Source: Sphingobacterium sp. SGR-19 (GTDB lineage Bacteria; Bacteroidota; Bacteroidia; Sphingobacteriales; Sphingobacteriaceae). Taken from it: a DNA stretch of 64,000 bases. The DNA is taken from assembly GCF_011043555.1 (NCBI RefSeq), contig NZ_JAAKGS010000004.1, positions 1-64,000 on the forward strand, in the 5' to 3' direction. A model generated the notes under the pieces. The model saw only the letters and a program-made list of their open reading frames with translations, had not been told where the DNA came from and made no database searches. A program made the position numbers and the translations under genes. Shown here piece after piece: positions 16,704 to 25,317 of the stretch. Position 1 is the stretch's first letter, and each line of letters begins with the position of its first letter.

Positions 16704-17987
16704 TTAATTTCCTGATGTTGTTTTAAAATTATACTGTGCCATCAAAAGCTGTATCTCGTGGATAATCAGATTTTGCTTTGCTTGGTCTTCTGCGTTGATA
16801 TACGTGAGATAATCGTTGGTGGTCGTTGTGCCGTACACTAACTGGTTTTGCGCAGATAGCTTTACGCTTTCCCTCAAGCGAACAATATCCTGATCCGTTT
16901 GTATCAGCTCCTCCAGTTTTAATATCTCACTATCCTGTTGCTTTAATGTAAGGTTTGTATTGAATAGGAACATTTCTTTTTGTACTTCCAGCGTGTTCTG
17001 ACTTAGATTTAGCAATTGCTTTTCCTGCTTCTGTGTATAGAAACTAGAGATGTTCCACGTAAGACGGATACCGCCAATATAATACAAGTCAAAATTATTG
17101 TTCAACATATTTAATCCTGGCCTACCGTATCCTCCCTGAAAGAAAAAACTAAAACGCGGCAAAGTCTTGGTGTCTATCAGTTTGCTCTGTACATCAAAGG
17201 TTCGCCTTTGTATTTCAAACAGTTTTAGTTCTGGACGGTTGATCTTCGTCATCAACGAAGCTGCCCGATATGGCTTTTCCAATATCGTGTTTTCTTTAAC
17301 GGGACGATTGATAAATAGGGAAAGCATATCGGCATATCCCTTCCGCATGGCTTTCAGCTCGATTGTACGCTGATCTGCTTTCAATAACTCTGCTCGCAGT
17401 ATATCGCTGCTGCTTTTTAAAGCGATCCCGTTGGCTATGGCAACATCGTTTTTGTTCATCCCGGAACGGATGTCTTTTTTTAAGGTTTCAACTTGGGTTA
17501 ACTGCGCATCAATCAATAGGATGCCAAAGTAAAATTGGATGATACGTTCTTTCAGTTTGTACAATTCCACTTCTACTTTTTGCTCTTCTACAGCTGTGTT
17601 AGCGTGAATAAGCTCCTTTTGGTGTTTTACCGTAAATAAATCCGTGAGTGGCTGCGATACTTCTCCATATAGTTTATACTGGTCTTTGCTTATAGAAGGA
17701 ATATCGATGTTAGGAAGGGATATAGGTATTTGTGTTACGTCAGATTGATAACTCGCTTGTCCTCCTACATTTATTTGTGGTAGATAACCTTTTGAAGCGT
17801 TGGTCAATGAATATTCCCGGGTCTTGTCTAACAGTGCATATTGTTTTACCAAAGGATAATTGTTTTCTGCAAGTTGATAGCAAACATCTAAGTTTAGTGA
17901 TTGGGATGACTGCCCATAGATGTAGTTATTCGTTATTAACCAGCAGCTAATAACAGCAAATACCCATCTAAACATTATTCTAATCAT
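16704..17987 (-). CDS. TolC-family outer-membrane efflux protein
   Basis: A 427-residue outer-membrane channel of the TolC/OEP family, with a signal peptide (FAVISCWLITNNYIYGQ, cleavage near residue 25) and the family start SLNLDVCYQLAENNYPLVKQ. Two repeats of long amphipathic helices and short strands follow, the second with ETVSTN-like positions replaced by WNISSFYTQKQEKQLL. It is the first structural gene of the efflux operon and would form the exit duct for the HlyD-ABC complex. E. coli ybhGFSR lacks its own channel gene, so this operon is self-sufficient. A TetR-type operator lies 19 bases before the start. Confidence 0.9.
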   Translation of the reverse strand: MIRIMFRWVFAVISCWLITNNYIYGQSSQSLNLDVCYQLAENNYPLVKQYALLDKTREYSLTNASKGYLPQINVGGQASYQSDVTQIPISLPNIDIPSISKDQYKLYGEVSQPLTDLFTVKHQKELIHANTAVEEQKVEVELYKLKERIIQFYFGILLIDAQLTQVETLKKDIRSGMNKNDVAIANGIALKSSSDILRAELLKADQRTIELKAMRKGYADMLSLFINRPVKENTILEKPYRAASLMTKINRPELKLFEIQRRTFDVQSKLIDTKTLPRFSFFFQGGYGRPGLNMLNNNFDLYYIGGIRLTWNISSFYTQKQEKQLLNLSQNTLEVQKEMFLFNTNLTLKQQDSEILKLEELIQTDQDIVRLRESVKLSAQNQLVYGTTTTNDYLTYINAEDQAKQNLIIHEIQLLMAQYNFKTTSGN

Positions 17988-18005
17988 AGTTTTAATTAAT
18001 TTGTT

Positions 18006-18021
18006 TTAATCAGTTGATTAA
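18006..18021. promoter_or_regulatory. TetR-type operator ahead of the TolC gene
   Basis: TTAATCA-GT-TGATTAA is a perfect 7+7 inverted repeat in the 54-base gap between the TetR and TolC genes. A second palindrome TGATTAATCA overlaps its right arm. The arms are identical to those of the 18704-18723 site in the tetR promoter, which points to control by the local TetR protein. Confidence 0.7.
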
Positions 18022-18041
18022 TCATGGTGTAAAAAAATATA

Positions 18042-18644
18042 CTATGTCTCTAACATCATTTTTGCCCACCTGCCAATTAATGCTTTTCTTTTTTCCATTT
18101 GTATTTTAAATGTTTTCTCATCTGCAAATAGTATTTGTTTTGCTATAAACGGAAAAAGCGTCATTCCAAGCAAGGAAGTAATAAACTGTAGGGGTTCAAC
18201 GTCTGGTCTTCTCTCTCGCAATTGGCGGATAAAAGAAGAATTTTGCAGTAGCTTCCTAACCTGTAATCTCTCTTTGAAGCCTTCCGGATTGGCCTTGATC
18301 TCTCCTAAAACAAATAGGGGCAAATCGGGGTTATCAACTAGCAAATTGATATAGTTTTCCACCAAGGTTTCCATCTTTTCTTCCAATGTTAGATCATCAT
18401 TGTTGACTATGGGTAATATCACGCTAAATAACAACTGCAACTTCTCCGCCATAATTAACTGGAACAATTTTTCTTTACTACGGAAATAATAATTGAGCAA
18501 AGCCAGGTTGATACCGGATTCTTCTGCAATATCGCGCGTACGTGTCGCTACATAACCTTTTTGTGTAAACACCTTACTCGCTGCCTGTATGATTTTCTCT
18601 TCTGTAGATGTATCTAAATTCTTCGCTTCCTTATTTTTCGCCAT
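18042..18644 (-). CDS. TetR-family regulator of the efflux operon (CecR-like)
   Basis: A 200-residue repressor. The N-terminal helix-turn-helix is at about residues 12-60, with TRTRDIAEESGINLALLNYYFRSK. The ligand-binding C-terminal part has the YbiH/CecR-like run of helices. The open frame reaches 18671, but a -7 element at 18669-18676 puts the transcript start near 18662, so the ATG at 18644 is preferred. It is the first gene of the unit and likely represses itself and the efflux genes through two TTAATCA-N2-TGATTAA sites. In E. coli, CecR controls ybhG in the same arrangement. Confidence 0.9.
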   Translation of the reverse strand: MAKNKEAKNLDTSTEEKIIQAASKVFTQKGYVATRTRDIAEESGINLALLNYYFRSKEKLFQLIMAEKLQLLFSVILPIVNNDDLTLEEKMETLVENYINLLVDNPDLPLFVLGEIKANPEGFKERLQVRKLLQNSSFIRQLRERRPDVEPLQFITSLLGMTLFPFIAKQILFADEKTFKIQMEKRKALIGRWAKMMLET

Positions 18645-18668
18645 GTAACCAACGTCCTTATATAACAA

Positions 18669-18701
18669 CAAATATAAATACTAATTTTTCAATTAACCAA
18701 A
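18669..18701 (-). promoter_or_regulatory. Promoter of the tetR-efflux operon
   Basis: On the minus strand TTTG (18698-18701) and TATATTTG (18669-18676) are 21 bases apart, a full match to the Bacteroidota promoter consensus. Transcription would start near 18662. The operator 18704-18723 sits directly upstream of the -33 element. Confidence 0.7.
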
Positions 18702-18703
18702 TA

Positions 18704-18723
18704 TTTTAATCAAATGATTAAAA
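18704..18723. promoter_or_regulatory. TetR-type operator in the tetR promoter
   Basis: TTTTAATCA and TGATTAAAA form perfect 9-base arms around AA. The core TTAATCA-N2-TGATTAA equals the site ahead of the TolC gene. Position next to the -33 element fits autorepression. Confidence 0.75.
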
Positions 18724-18784
18724 CACATACTGTAACATGTATTTAAAAACAAAAGTCATTTTCCTACATGAAAATGACTCATAG

Positions 18785-18857
18785 TGACCCCGGAGAGGCT
18801 CGAACTCTCGACCCACTGATTAAGAGTCAGTTGCTCTACCAACTGAGCTACGGAGTC
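18785..18857 (-). tRNA. tRNA-Lys (anticodon CUU)
   Basis: A 73-base cloverleaf on the minus strand. The acceptor arm GACTCCG pairs with CGGGGTC, with one G-U, plus discriminator A. The D arm contains AGCTCAGTTGGTAGAGC. The anticodon stem ACTGA/TCAGT encloses loop CTCTTAA with CTT at 34-36, and the T arm carries GTTCGAG. The 3' CCA is not encoded. It lies between the tetR promoter and the MFS gene. Confidence 0.97.
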
Positions 18858-18985
18858 TGTTGACACAAATGTAAGGGCTCTTCTGTAAAATACCAACCAT
18901 TTCTTGGTTTTTTAACATGTTTTCTAGGATTTAATATCGTCCAATTTAACGTATCCACCAATTATTTAATGCGTAAAATTTAGCG

Positions 18986-18993
18986 TACTTTTG
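18986..18993 (+). promoter_or_regulatory. -7 promoter element of the MFS gene
   Basis: TACTTTTG is a perfect TAnnTTTG element 20 bases before the ATG at 19014, predicting a leader of only about 14 bases. No clear -33 element is seen. Confidence 0.5.
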
Positions 18994-19013
18994 CCTTAAA
19001 ATCAGGATGTGCC

Positions 19014-20192
19014 ATGGACTCATCAACAAATACACAAAACAACGGAGTGTATCGGAATAAACAACGCATACGTTTAGCCGTTTCTCTATTCTATTTCGGA
19101 CAAGGATTGGCGTTCGCCAGTTGGGCAAGTCGTATCCCGGTAATCAAGTCACAATTACACCTTACGGAAGCACAGTTAGGTACGGTTTTGCTAGCATTGC
19201 CTATCGGACAACTATTAACAATGCCCGTTTCGGGAAAACTTGTCAGTAAATACGGAAGCCATCGTATTATGCCGATCGCAGCGGCTGTTTATCTGATGGT
19301 TTTATGCAGCATTCCTTTTGCATCAAACGCATGGCAGCTAGGTGGTACGCTTTTGCTTTTCGGCATCGTGGGTAATATCTGTAATATCTCTGTGAACACA
19401 CAAGGCGTATTAGCGGAGCGCCTCTATAAGAAATCAATCATGTCGTCCTTCCATGGTTCATGGAGCATTGCCGGTTTTACTGGCGCACTAATTGGATTGA
19501 TTTCCCTTAATATAGACTTATCTACACAAACGCATTTCTATATTGTTATGGGGTTGATGCTTATCAATATTTTTTTGAATAGAGCTTATCTCGTACAGGA
19601 CATTTCTAGCACAACCGAAAAAAAATCTTTCTCATTTAAACCCGATCGTTTGTTGATATCCTTGGGCGTCATCGGTTTCTGTAGCATGGCAACCGAAGGC
19701 GCGATGTTTGACTGGAGTGGCGTATATTTTCATGATATTGTCCATGCGCCAGAAAAATGGACTACCCTCGGATACGCGTCCTTCATGATTATGATGGCAT
19801 TGGGCCGCTTTGTTGGCGATGCGGTTATCAGCCGAATCGGTCGTAAACGAACATTACAGATCAGCGGAATCCTGATGTTTGCCGGTATGATAACCGCTGT
19901 TATGTTCCCTCAACTTATTCTATGTACGCTGGCTTTTATGCTCGTCGGGTTAGGCGTTGCATGTAACATCCCATCGGTTTATTCAGTAGCAGGAACACAC
20001 AAAACCATCTCTTCGGGCGTGGCATTAGCGATGGTATCCAGCGTAAGTTACTTAGGCTTTCTGATGGGTCCCCCGCTTATTGGCTATATAGCGGAGGTAT
20101 TTAGTTTAAGGCATTCCTTTGGCGTATTCGCCTGTTTTGGCTTATTGATGTTTGGGTTAACCAGTCGGTTGGCGGTGTTTAATGATAAGTGA
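19014..20192 (+). CDS. Major facilitator superfamily transporter (YbjJ-like)
   Basis: A 392-residue inner-membrane transporter with twelve hydrophobic segments. The opening FYFGQGLAFASWASRIPVIK and the loop GQLLTMPVSGKLVSKYGSHRIM after the second span resemble the YbjJ/FucP-neighbour branch of sugar or drug MFS proteins. The central linker is at about residues 195-210, and the second-half loop MALGRFVGDAVISRIGRKRT matches the usual GRxxGR pattern. Convergent with the LacI gene at five bases. The substrate is unknown, and the gene need not belong to the pectin region. Confidence 0.85.
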   Translation: MDSSTNTQNNGVYRNKQRIRLAVSLFYFGQGLAFASWASRIPVIKSQLHLTEAQLGTVLLALPIGQLLTMPVSGKLVSKYGSHRIMPIAAAVYLMVLCSIPFASNAWQLGGTLLLFGIVGNICNISVNTQGVLAERLYKKSIMSSFHGSWSIAGFTGALIGLISLNIDLSTQTHFYIVMGLMLINIFLNRAYLVQDISSTTEKKSFSFKPDRLLISLGVIGFCSMATEGAMFDWSGVYFHDIVHAPEKWTTLGYASFMIMMALGRFVGDAVISRIGRKRTLQISGILMFAGMITAVMFPQLILCTLAFMLVGLGVACNIPSVYSVAGTHKTISSGVALAMVSSVSYLGFLMGPPLIGYIAEVFSLRHSFGVFACFGLLMFGLTSRLAVFNDK

Positions 20193-20197
20193 CGACC

Positions 20198-21205
20198 TTA
20201 ACGTTCTACTAGTGTAGTCGGAAACACAATAGTCTCAAATTCCTCTATCAACTGTTTAGATTCGATTTGTTGAATCAGTAACTCCGCGGCTTTCTCCCCC
20301 ATTTCAAATGCAGGCTGTCGAACCGCTGTAATTGGGGGTGAAAAAAGATTCACAACTTTAGAGTTTGTAAAGCCCGTTACTTCTATTTTCGCCAGGTTCG
20401 CTTCTGGACGCGTCTTCATAGCTTGTAGATACCCCATGCTCAATTTATCTCCAGAGATAAAAATTGCGTCGTACTCCTCTTGTAAAAGTTCCGTAACGGC
20501 CCGCTCAATTTCGTCTTGATGAAGCCCGCCATATTCGCAATGTTTAACAAGCTCCGGACGATAGGGAAGCCCGTTCGCCTCTAAACCCATCTTATACCCT
20601 TCGAGTCGCTCTCTTGTAATAGAAAGCTTTTTTGTCCCGGTAAGGTGAGCAATTTTTCGCTTTCCTTTTCTAACAAGATACTGAACAGCATCAAATCCTC
20701 CTTGACGATTATCTGCGATTACTTTATGGCATCTTAAATCGTTCGGTACCCGATCAAAGAAAACGATAGGGAAACCTTTATTCATCAGCTGTCCAAGATA
20801 GGATAAATCAGTTGTTTCGGAAGAAAGTGCGATGAGCAAACCATCCGTCGAACGTGAATAGAGATACTCGACATTCGACCGTTCCCGTTCAAAGGACTCA
20901 TGCATTTGAGAAATAACAACTTGATAGTTCCTGCTATAAGCCACGGACTCTATTCCTTCAATCACTTGTGAGAAAAAATTATTGGCAATCTCTGTAACGA
21001 TTACGCCGATACTATAACTTTTTCTTTCCTTTAGACTCCGGGCAATGGGATTTGCGCGATAATTTATTTTCTCCGCGTATTCCAATACCATCTTCTTCGT
21101 GTCAGCGCTGATTTCATAACTGTCCCGCAGGGCTCTGGAAACGGTTGATGTGGAAAGGTTTAGAGCCTTCGCAATATCTTTTATCGTATAGTTCTCGAAC
21201 GCCAT
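20198..21205 (-). CDS. LacI-family transcriptional regulator of the uronate/pectin genes
   Basis: A 335-residue repressor. The LacI helix-turn-helix is at residues 5-30 (YTIKDIAKALNLSTSTVSRAL), followed by the hinge region (ANPIARSLKERKSYSIGVIV) and a periplasmic-binding-protein-like sensor from about 60. It lies directly behind the uronate operon, 81 bases after the GapN-like gene and behind a hairpin. Three intergenic palindromes with a CCGG centre in the pectin region have the form expected for LacI-type operators, making this protein their most likely reader. A different inverted repeat (21208-21234) sits over its own translation start. Confidence 0.9.
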   Translation of the reverse strand: MAFENYTIKDIAKALNLSTSTVSRALRDSYEISADTKKMVLEYAEKINYRANPIARSLKERKSYSIGVIVTEIANNFFSQVIEGIESVAYSRNYQVVISQMHESFERERSNVEYLYSRSTDGLLIALSSETTDLSYLGQLMNKGFPIVFFDRVPNDLRCHKVIADNRQGGFDAVQYLVRKGKRKIAHLTGTKKLSITRERLEGYKMGLEANGLPYRPELVKHCEYGGLHQDEIERAVTELLQEEYDAIFISGDKLSMGYLQAMKTRPEANLAKIEVTGFTNSKVVNLFSPPITAVRQPAFEMGEKAAELLIQQIESKQLIEEFETIVFPTTLVER

Positions 21206-21207
21206 AA

Positions 21208-21234
21208 TAGGTAATTATGTTGTAATATTACCTA
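21208..21234. promoter_or_regulatory. Inverted repeat directly upstream of lacI-type gene
   Basis: TAGGTAAT and ATTACCTA form perfect 8-base arms with an 11-base spacer, starting three bases before the start codon at 21205. A nested GTAATATTAC palindrome is at 21222-21231. It has no CCGG centre, so it may be a separate autoregulatory or RNA-level element. Confidence 0.5.
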
Positions 21235-21252
21235 AAATAGCTGAGATATTGA

Positions 21253-21280
21253 AATGGGCAGGATATTTAACCTGCCCATT
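21253..21280 (-). terminator. Hairpin between the GapN-like gene and the LacI gene
   Basis: AATGGGCAGG (21253-21262), loop of 8, and CCTGCCCATT (21271-21280) form a perfect 10-bp stem, followed on the minus strand by TTTC. The T-run is weak, so it may only attenuate transcription from the uronate operon into the regulator gene. Confidence 0.6.
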
Positions 21281-21286
21281 CCGCTA

Positions 21287-22906
21287 TTAAAAAATATATT
21301 TCGTGCTCAAGAAATTAGAGCTGTGGTCACTCACTATTTCATTCAGCACCTTTTTATTTCCCTCAGTATTCTTCGTCGCCACAAGCGATCGGATGGAGAA
21401 CGACCGTAAGGCATCCACGACCGACAGTGTTCCTTCGGCGCTGTCTTTTCTTCCCGTGAAGGGGAATGTGTCCGGTCCCCGTTGGCATTGACAGTTGATA
21501 TTGACCCGACTTACCTGGTTGACTAATGGATCTATCAAAGACGAAATGACCGCATGGTTATTGCTGAATATACTCACTTGTTGCCCATGAGAGGATTCAA
21601 TCAAATATTCGATGGGTTCTTCCAGATCGTCAAATGGAATAACAGGGATTACCGGGCCAAATTGTTCTTCTCTGTAAAGTTTCATCTGCGAATTGACAGG
21701 ATACACGATAGCAGGATAGAAAAACGATTCGAGCACTTCACCACCATGTTCATTCATGACCTTAGCTCCTTTCGCTTTCGCATCTTCAAGACATTCCGTT
21801 AGGTAAGCTGGCTTATTTAGTTCCGGGAGCGGTGTCAACGCTACCCCTTTCTCCCACGGCATGCCATATTTCAACTTGCTAACTTCCGTGCTTAATTTTT
21901 TCAAAAACTCTTGCGCGATGCTACGATGCACATAGACGATTTTCAAAGCAGTGCATCGCTGACCGTTAAAGGACAAGGATCCCAATACCGTTTCAGATAC
22001 CGCCAAATTAAGATCTGCGTCTTTCGTCACGATGGCTGCATTTTTTGCATCCAATCCCAATATGGCACGTAGTCTATTTACACGCGGGTGGAGTTTTTTC
22101 AGCTCATCCGCCACACGGCTGGAACCTATAAGCGTCAATACATTTATCTTGCCTGACTGCATTAATTGCGGTACGATTTTATTTCCACGGCCGTAGATGG
22201 TATTTACAACGCCTTTCGGGAAACTCGTACGAAATGCTTCCAGCAACGGGTAGTGCAACAATGTACCGTGCTTTGGTGGTTTAAACAACAGGGTATTACC
22301 CATTATTAACGCAGGAATAAGGGTCGTGAACGTTTCGTTCAATGGATAGTTAAACGGCCCCATACAAAGCACGACACCTAACGGCGAACGACGAATCTGC
22401 GCTATGATCCCTTGTTCTATCTGGAAGCGCGACGAGTCTCTGTCCAAATCTTTCAAGGCGTCAATTGTCGCATAAATATATTCGACTGTCCGGTCAAACT
22501 CTTTAACAGAGTCGGCGTAAGACTTTCCAATTTCCCACATAATCAACTTCACAACGATGTCTTTCTTTTCCAACATCTGTTCTGTGAATCGCTCTACACA
22601 GGCAATTCGGTCTGCTACACTCATTGTAGGCCACTCACCTCGACCATTATCGTAGGCCGTTACAGCAGCCTCTAGTGCCACCATAGATTCTTTTTCGGTA
22701 CACACCGGATAGCTTCCTATACGCTTTCGTTCGAACCCTTTTTCTGTTTTTACACAAATGGGCGAAAACACCTCACTAATCTGTCCGGTCCAAGTCAACA
22801 TCTCGCCGTTTGAGAGGAACTCACGCTGATCAATCTGTTCCCCCAAAGCAAATTCCACAGGAATGTCTTCTTCCTTATAAAAAATGCTTTCTAAATCTAA
22901 ATCCAT
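21287..22906 (-). CDS. gapN: NADP-dependent glyceraldehyde-3-phosphate dehydrogenase-like ALDH
   Basis: A 539-residue aldehyde dehydrogenase, closest in motif pattern to non-phosphorylating GapN enzymes that oxidise glyceraldehyde 3-phosphate to 3-phosphoglycerate with NADP. The oxyanion region FNYPLN is at 185-190, the cofactor Lys in FKPP at 209, and the catalytic Cys318 in GQRCTA. The C-terminal VNINCQCQRGPDTFPFTGRK resembles the GapN HINNKTQRGTDNFPF region. The usual ELGGK general-base motif reads LGLDAKN (283-289). It lies in the uronate operon downstream of Eda, which makes pyruvate and glyceraldehyde 3-phosphate, so this enzyme would take the next step. A ketoglutarate semialdehyde dehydrogenase is the main alternative. 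Confidence 0.8.
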   Translation of the reverse strand: MDLDLESIFYKEEDIPVEFALGEQIDQREFLSNGEMLTWTGQISEVFSPICVKTEKGFERKRIGSYPVCTEKESMVALEAAVTAYDNGRGEWPTMSVADRIACVERFTEQMLEKKDIVVKLIMWEIGKSYADSVKEFDRTVEYIYATIDALKDLDRDSSRFQIEQGIIAQIRRSPLGVVLCMGPFNYPLNETFTTLIPALIMGNTLLFKPPKHGTLLHYPLLEAFRTSFPKGVVNTIYGRGNKIVPQLMQSGKINVLTLIGSSRVADELKKLHPRVNRLRAILGLDAKNAAIVTKDADLNLAVSETVLGSLSFNGQRCTALKIVYVHRSIAQEFLKKLSTEVSKLKYGMPWEKGVALTPLPELNKPAYLTECLEDAKAKGAKVMNEHGGEVLESFFYPAIVYPVNSQMKLYREEQFGPVIPVIPFDDLEEPIEYLIESSHGQQVSIFSNNHAVISSLIDPLVNQVSRVNINCQCQRGPDTFPFTGRKDSAEGTLSVVDALRSFSIRSLVATKNTEGNKKVLNEIVSDHSSNFLSTKYIF

Positions 22907-22951
22907 TTTTTAAAAATATGTTTAGGTGATTAAAAATATGTCGATTTTATA

Positions 22952-24400
22952 TTATTCTTTAATGATCTCCATTTTCGGCACCAAAGTCTTCATGACTGCC
23001 CACGCAATTAAATAAGCAATCGCACAAAATGAGAAAACGATAAAATAACCAGCCTCTTCACCTTGGAAGCCCATAAATCTCATCTGAGTTTGAGCCGCAT
23101 GATCGAACAACTTCCCAGAACCATAATTAATAAACGTCGACCCGACTCCGCCTGCAAGCCCACCTATTCCCGTAACAGTTGCAATCGCACTTCTTGGAAA
23201 CATATCGCCCACCGTAGAAAATATATTTGCCGACCATGCCTGATGCGCTGCACCCGCGAATCCTATAAACAATACTGGCACCCAAAAAGAAAGATGTCCT
23301 AAGGGCTGTGCAAACAACACAACCAGTGGTACAAACGCAAACAATAACATAGCTTTCATGCGTCCGTCGTATGGATTTAATCCTTTTTTATCCACAAAGT
23401 AGGTAGGTAACCATCCGCCAATAATGGATAATAACGTTATCAGATATAGGACGAACAATGCCAATTGTCCTTCTGTATCTGACGATTTGATATCATAAAC
23501 CGAAGAAAGATAAGCAGGCATCCAGAACAAGAAGAACCACCATACGCCATCGGTCATAAATTTACCGAATGCAAAGGCCCAAGTCTGTTTATACTTAAAA
23601 CAATCTGCGAACGACATTTTCCTTTTCTCCGCAGGAGCTGCGCCGACGACATCTTCCGGCATAACGTGATCGCCGTCTTGCATAATATAGGTTAGTTCTG
23701 CTTTGTTAATTTTGGGATGTTCATCCGGTTTTTTATACATAAAGACCCAAAAACCCATCCATACAAAACCAAGTGCACCTATAATTATAAAGGACATCTC
23801 CCATCCCCAGTAACTGGCAATCACTGGTATGGTAAGCGGCGCTGCCAAGGCACCGATGGTTGCCCCAGCATTGAAAATACTAGTAGCAAGCGCTCTATCT
23901 TTTTTAGGGAAAAATTCTGCCGTCGCCTTGATAGCCGCAGGAAAGTTTCCAGCTTCCCCTACAGCGAGTACAAAACGCGCGAAAATAAACAGCGTAACAC
24001 TTACGTTAACGACAAGCGCGACATCGTTTACCCGTCCAATGGCCTCTTTTGCTCCCTCAAATCCGACGAGCCACTCTCCAGCCACAATGCCCGACGTTGC
24101 AATACCACAAAAAGCATGTAGCACCGCCCCAACAGACCAGATACCAATGGCCCATAAAAAACCCTTTTTCGTATCTAGCCAGTCTACAAATCTGCCGGCG
24201 AAAAGCATACTAACTGCGTAAAATATAGAGAACAGCGCGGTAACTAATCCATAATCACTATTTGTCCAATGGAACTCTGGGGCGATAAAATCTTTCCACG
24301 TGAGCGACAGTACCTGTCTATCCATATAGTTAATCGTTGTTGCAAAAAATAGAAGAGAGCATATCGTCCATCTATAATTGCTTTTCTTTTCCATGTTCAT
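22952..24400 (-). CDS. exuT: Hexuronate MFS transporter (ExuT-like)
   Basis: A 482-residue MFS proton symporter of the anion:cation symporter family. The family signature NYMDRQVLSLTWKDF follows the first span, and the motif AVGEAGNFPAAIKATAEFFPKKDRALATSIFNAGATIGAL matches ExuT-type hexuronate carriers. Compared with ExuT of about 430 residues it has an insert at about 105-145 between spans 3 and 4 and a longer central loop. Its place between Eda and the GapN-like gene in an operon with UxaA, UxaB and UxaC supports uptake of galacturonate or glucuronate across the inner membrane. The flanking gap 24401-24499 holds nothing recognisable. Confidence 0.9.
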   Translation of the reverse strand: MNMEKKSNYRWTICSLLFFATTINYMDRQVLSLTWKDFIAPEFHWTNSDYGLVTALFSIFYAVSMLFAGRFVDWLDTKKGFLWAIGIWSVGAVLHAFCGIATSGIVAGEWLVGFEGAKEAIGRVNDVALVVNVSVTLFIFARFVLAVGEAGNFPAAIKATAEFFPKKDRALATSIFNAGATIGALAAPLTIPVIASYWGWEMSFIIIGALGFVWMGFWVFMYKKPDEHPKINKAELTYIMQDGDHVMPEDVVGAAPAEKRKMSFADCFKYKQTWAFAFGKFMTDGVWWFFLFWMPAYLSSVYDIKSSDTEGQLALFVLYLITLLSIIGGWLPTYFVDKKGLNPYDGRMKAMLLFAFVPLVVLFAQPLGHLSFWVPVLFIGFAGAAHQAWSANIFSTVGDMFPRSAIATVTGIGGLAGGVGSTFINYGSGKLFDHAAQTQMRFMGFQGEEAGYFIVFSFCAIAYLIAWAVMKTLVPKMEIIKE

Positions 24401-24499
24401 CGGTATAGTTTTTTATTGTTTTTAGTGATATTGTTTGTAGTTGGTAAATAAAATTAAGACACATGAGATATTCGATCTCTAACCTTTTATGCTATTCTG

Positions 24500-25159
24500 C
24501 TAACGATTGGTCGCTGCCTTCGCTTGTGCTACAAGTTGCAATGCTTGCTGTGTTTTTTCTGCTAGACCGTCTACATCCTTCGGATTGATCAATTTACTAC
24601 CCATTCCCACGGCGCAAACGCCCGCCTGAAACCAGGACTTTAAATTCTCCAGTTCCAGATCTACACCACCAGTAGGGATGAAGAGCTGCCCTTTAAATAA
24701 CTCTTTAATAGCCGACACAAATCCCGGCCCCAGCACATTTGCAGGAAAAAGTTTAATCAAAGAAGCTTTATTTTGCTGCGCTAAAGCAATCTCCGTCGGT
24801 GTCATACAGCCGGGAATCCATAATAGATCATGACTATGTGTTAGGTCTCCAACGTTAGGAGTTATGATAGGCGCGACTATAAAATCTGCTCCTAGCCCAA
24901 TAAATTTTTCCGCTTCGCTATTTGTCTTGATCGTACCTATACCCAGTTGAAGCTCGGGCATCTCTTCATTTCGGGCATCTATCAACGCTTTGAAAACCTT
25001 CTTGGCTTCTTCTCCGCGATTGGTAAATTCAAAAACCCGAATCCCAGAAGCATATAACGTCTTTACAATAGCTATACTTTCTTGCACATCCGAGTGGAAA
25101 AACAAAGGTAACATCCCTTGTTTTAAAATCGCATCTAAAACTTCTTTTCTCTTACTCAT
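24500..25159 (-). CDS. eda: 2-dehydro-3-deoxy-phosphogluconate aldolase
   Basis: A 219-residue KDPG/KHG aldolase that splits 2-keto-3-deoxy-6-phosphogluconate into pyruvate and glyceraldehyde 3-phosphate. The catalytic Glu44 is in VFEFTNRG and the Schiff-base Lys136 in SLIKLFPAN. GQLFIPTGGV forms the phosphate site. The start at 25159 (MSKRKEVLDA) is preferred over the ATG at 25198, which adds a non-family leader. It sits between UxaC and ExuT in the uronate operon. The 158-base gap to uxaC contains a short open frame without family likeness, and the kinase expected before this step (KdgK) is not in the window. Confidence 0.93.
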   Translation of the reverse strand: MSKRKEVLDAILKQGMLPLFFHSDVQESIAIVKTLYASGIRVFEFTNRGEEAKKVFKALIDARNEEMPELQLGIGTIKTNSEAEKFIGLGADFIVAPIITPNVGDLTHSHDLLWIPGCMTPTEIALAQQNKASLIKLFPANVLGPGFVSAIKELFKGQLFIPTGGVDLELENLKSWFQAGVCAVGMGSKLINPKDVDGLAEKTQQALQLVAQAKAATNR

Positions 25160-25317
25160 TATAATAATTTTGTACTGTTTTAAAGATCTTCCCTTCAATC
25201 TTTTCGTCGACCGGTTTAGGTGTCATTAGAATATTTCGGAAAGATAAACATTTGAACGCAGAATCCATAACCTTGCATAAGTTGGCTATAGATTCCGCGC
25301 TTAGATAAAGGCAAGCT

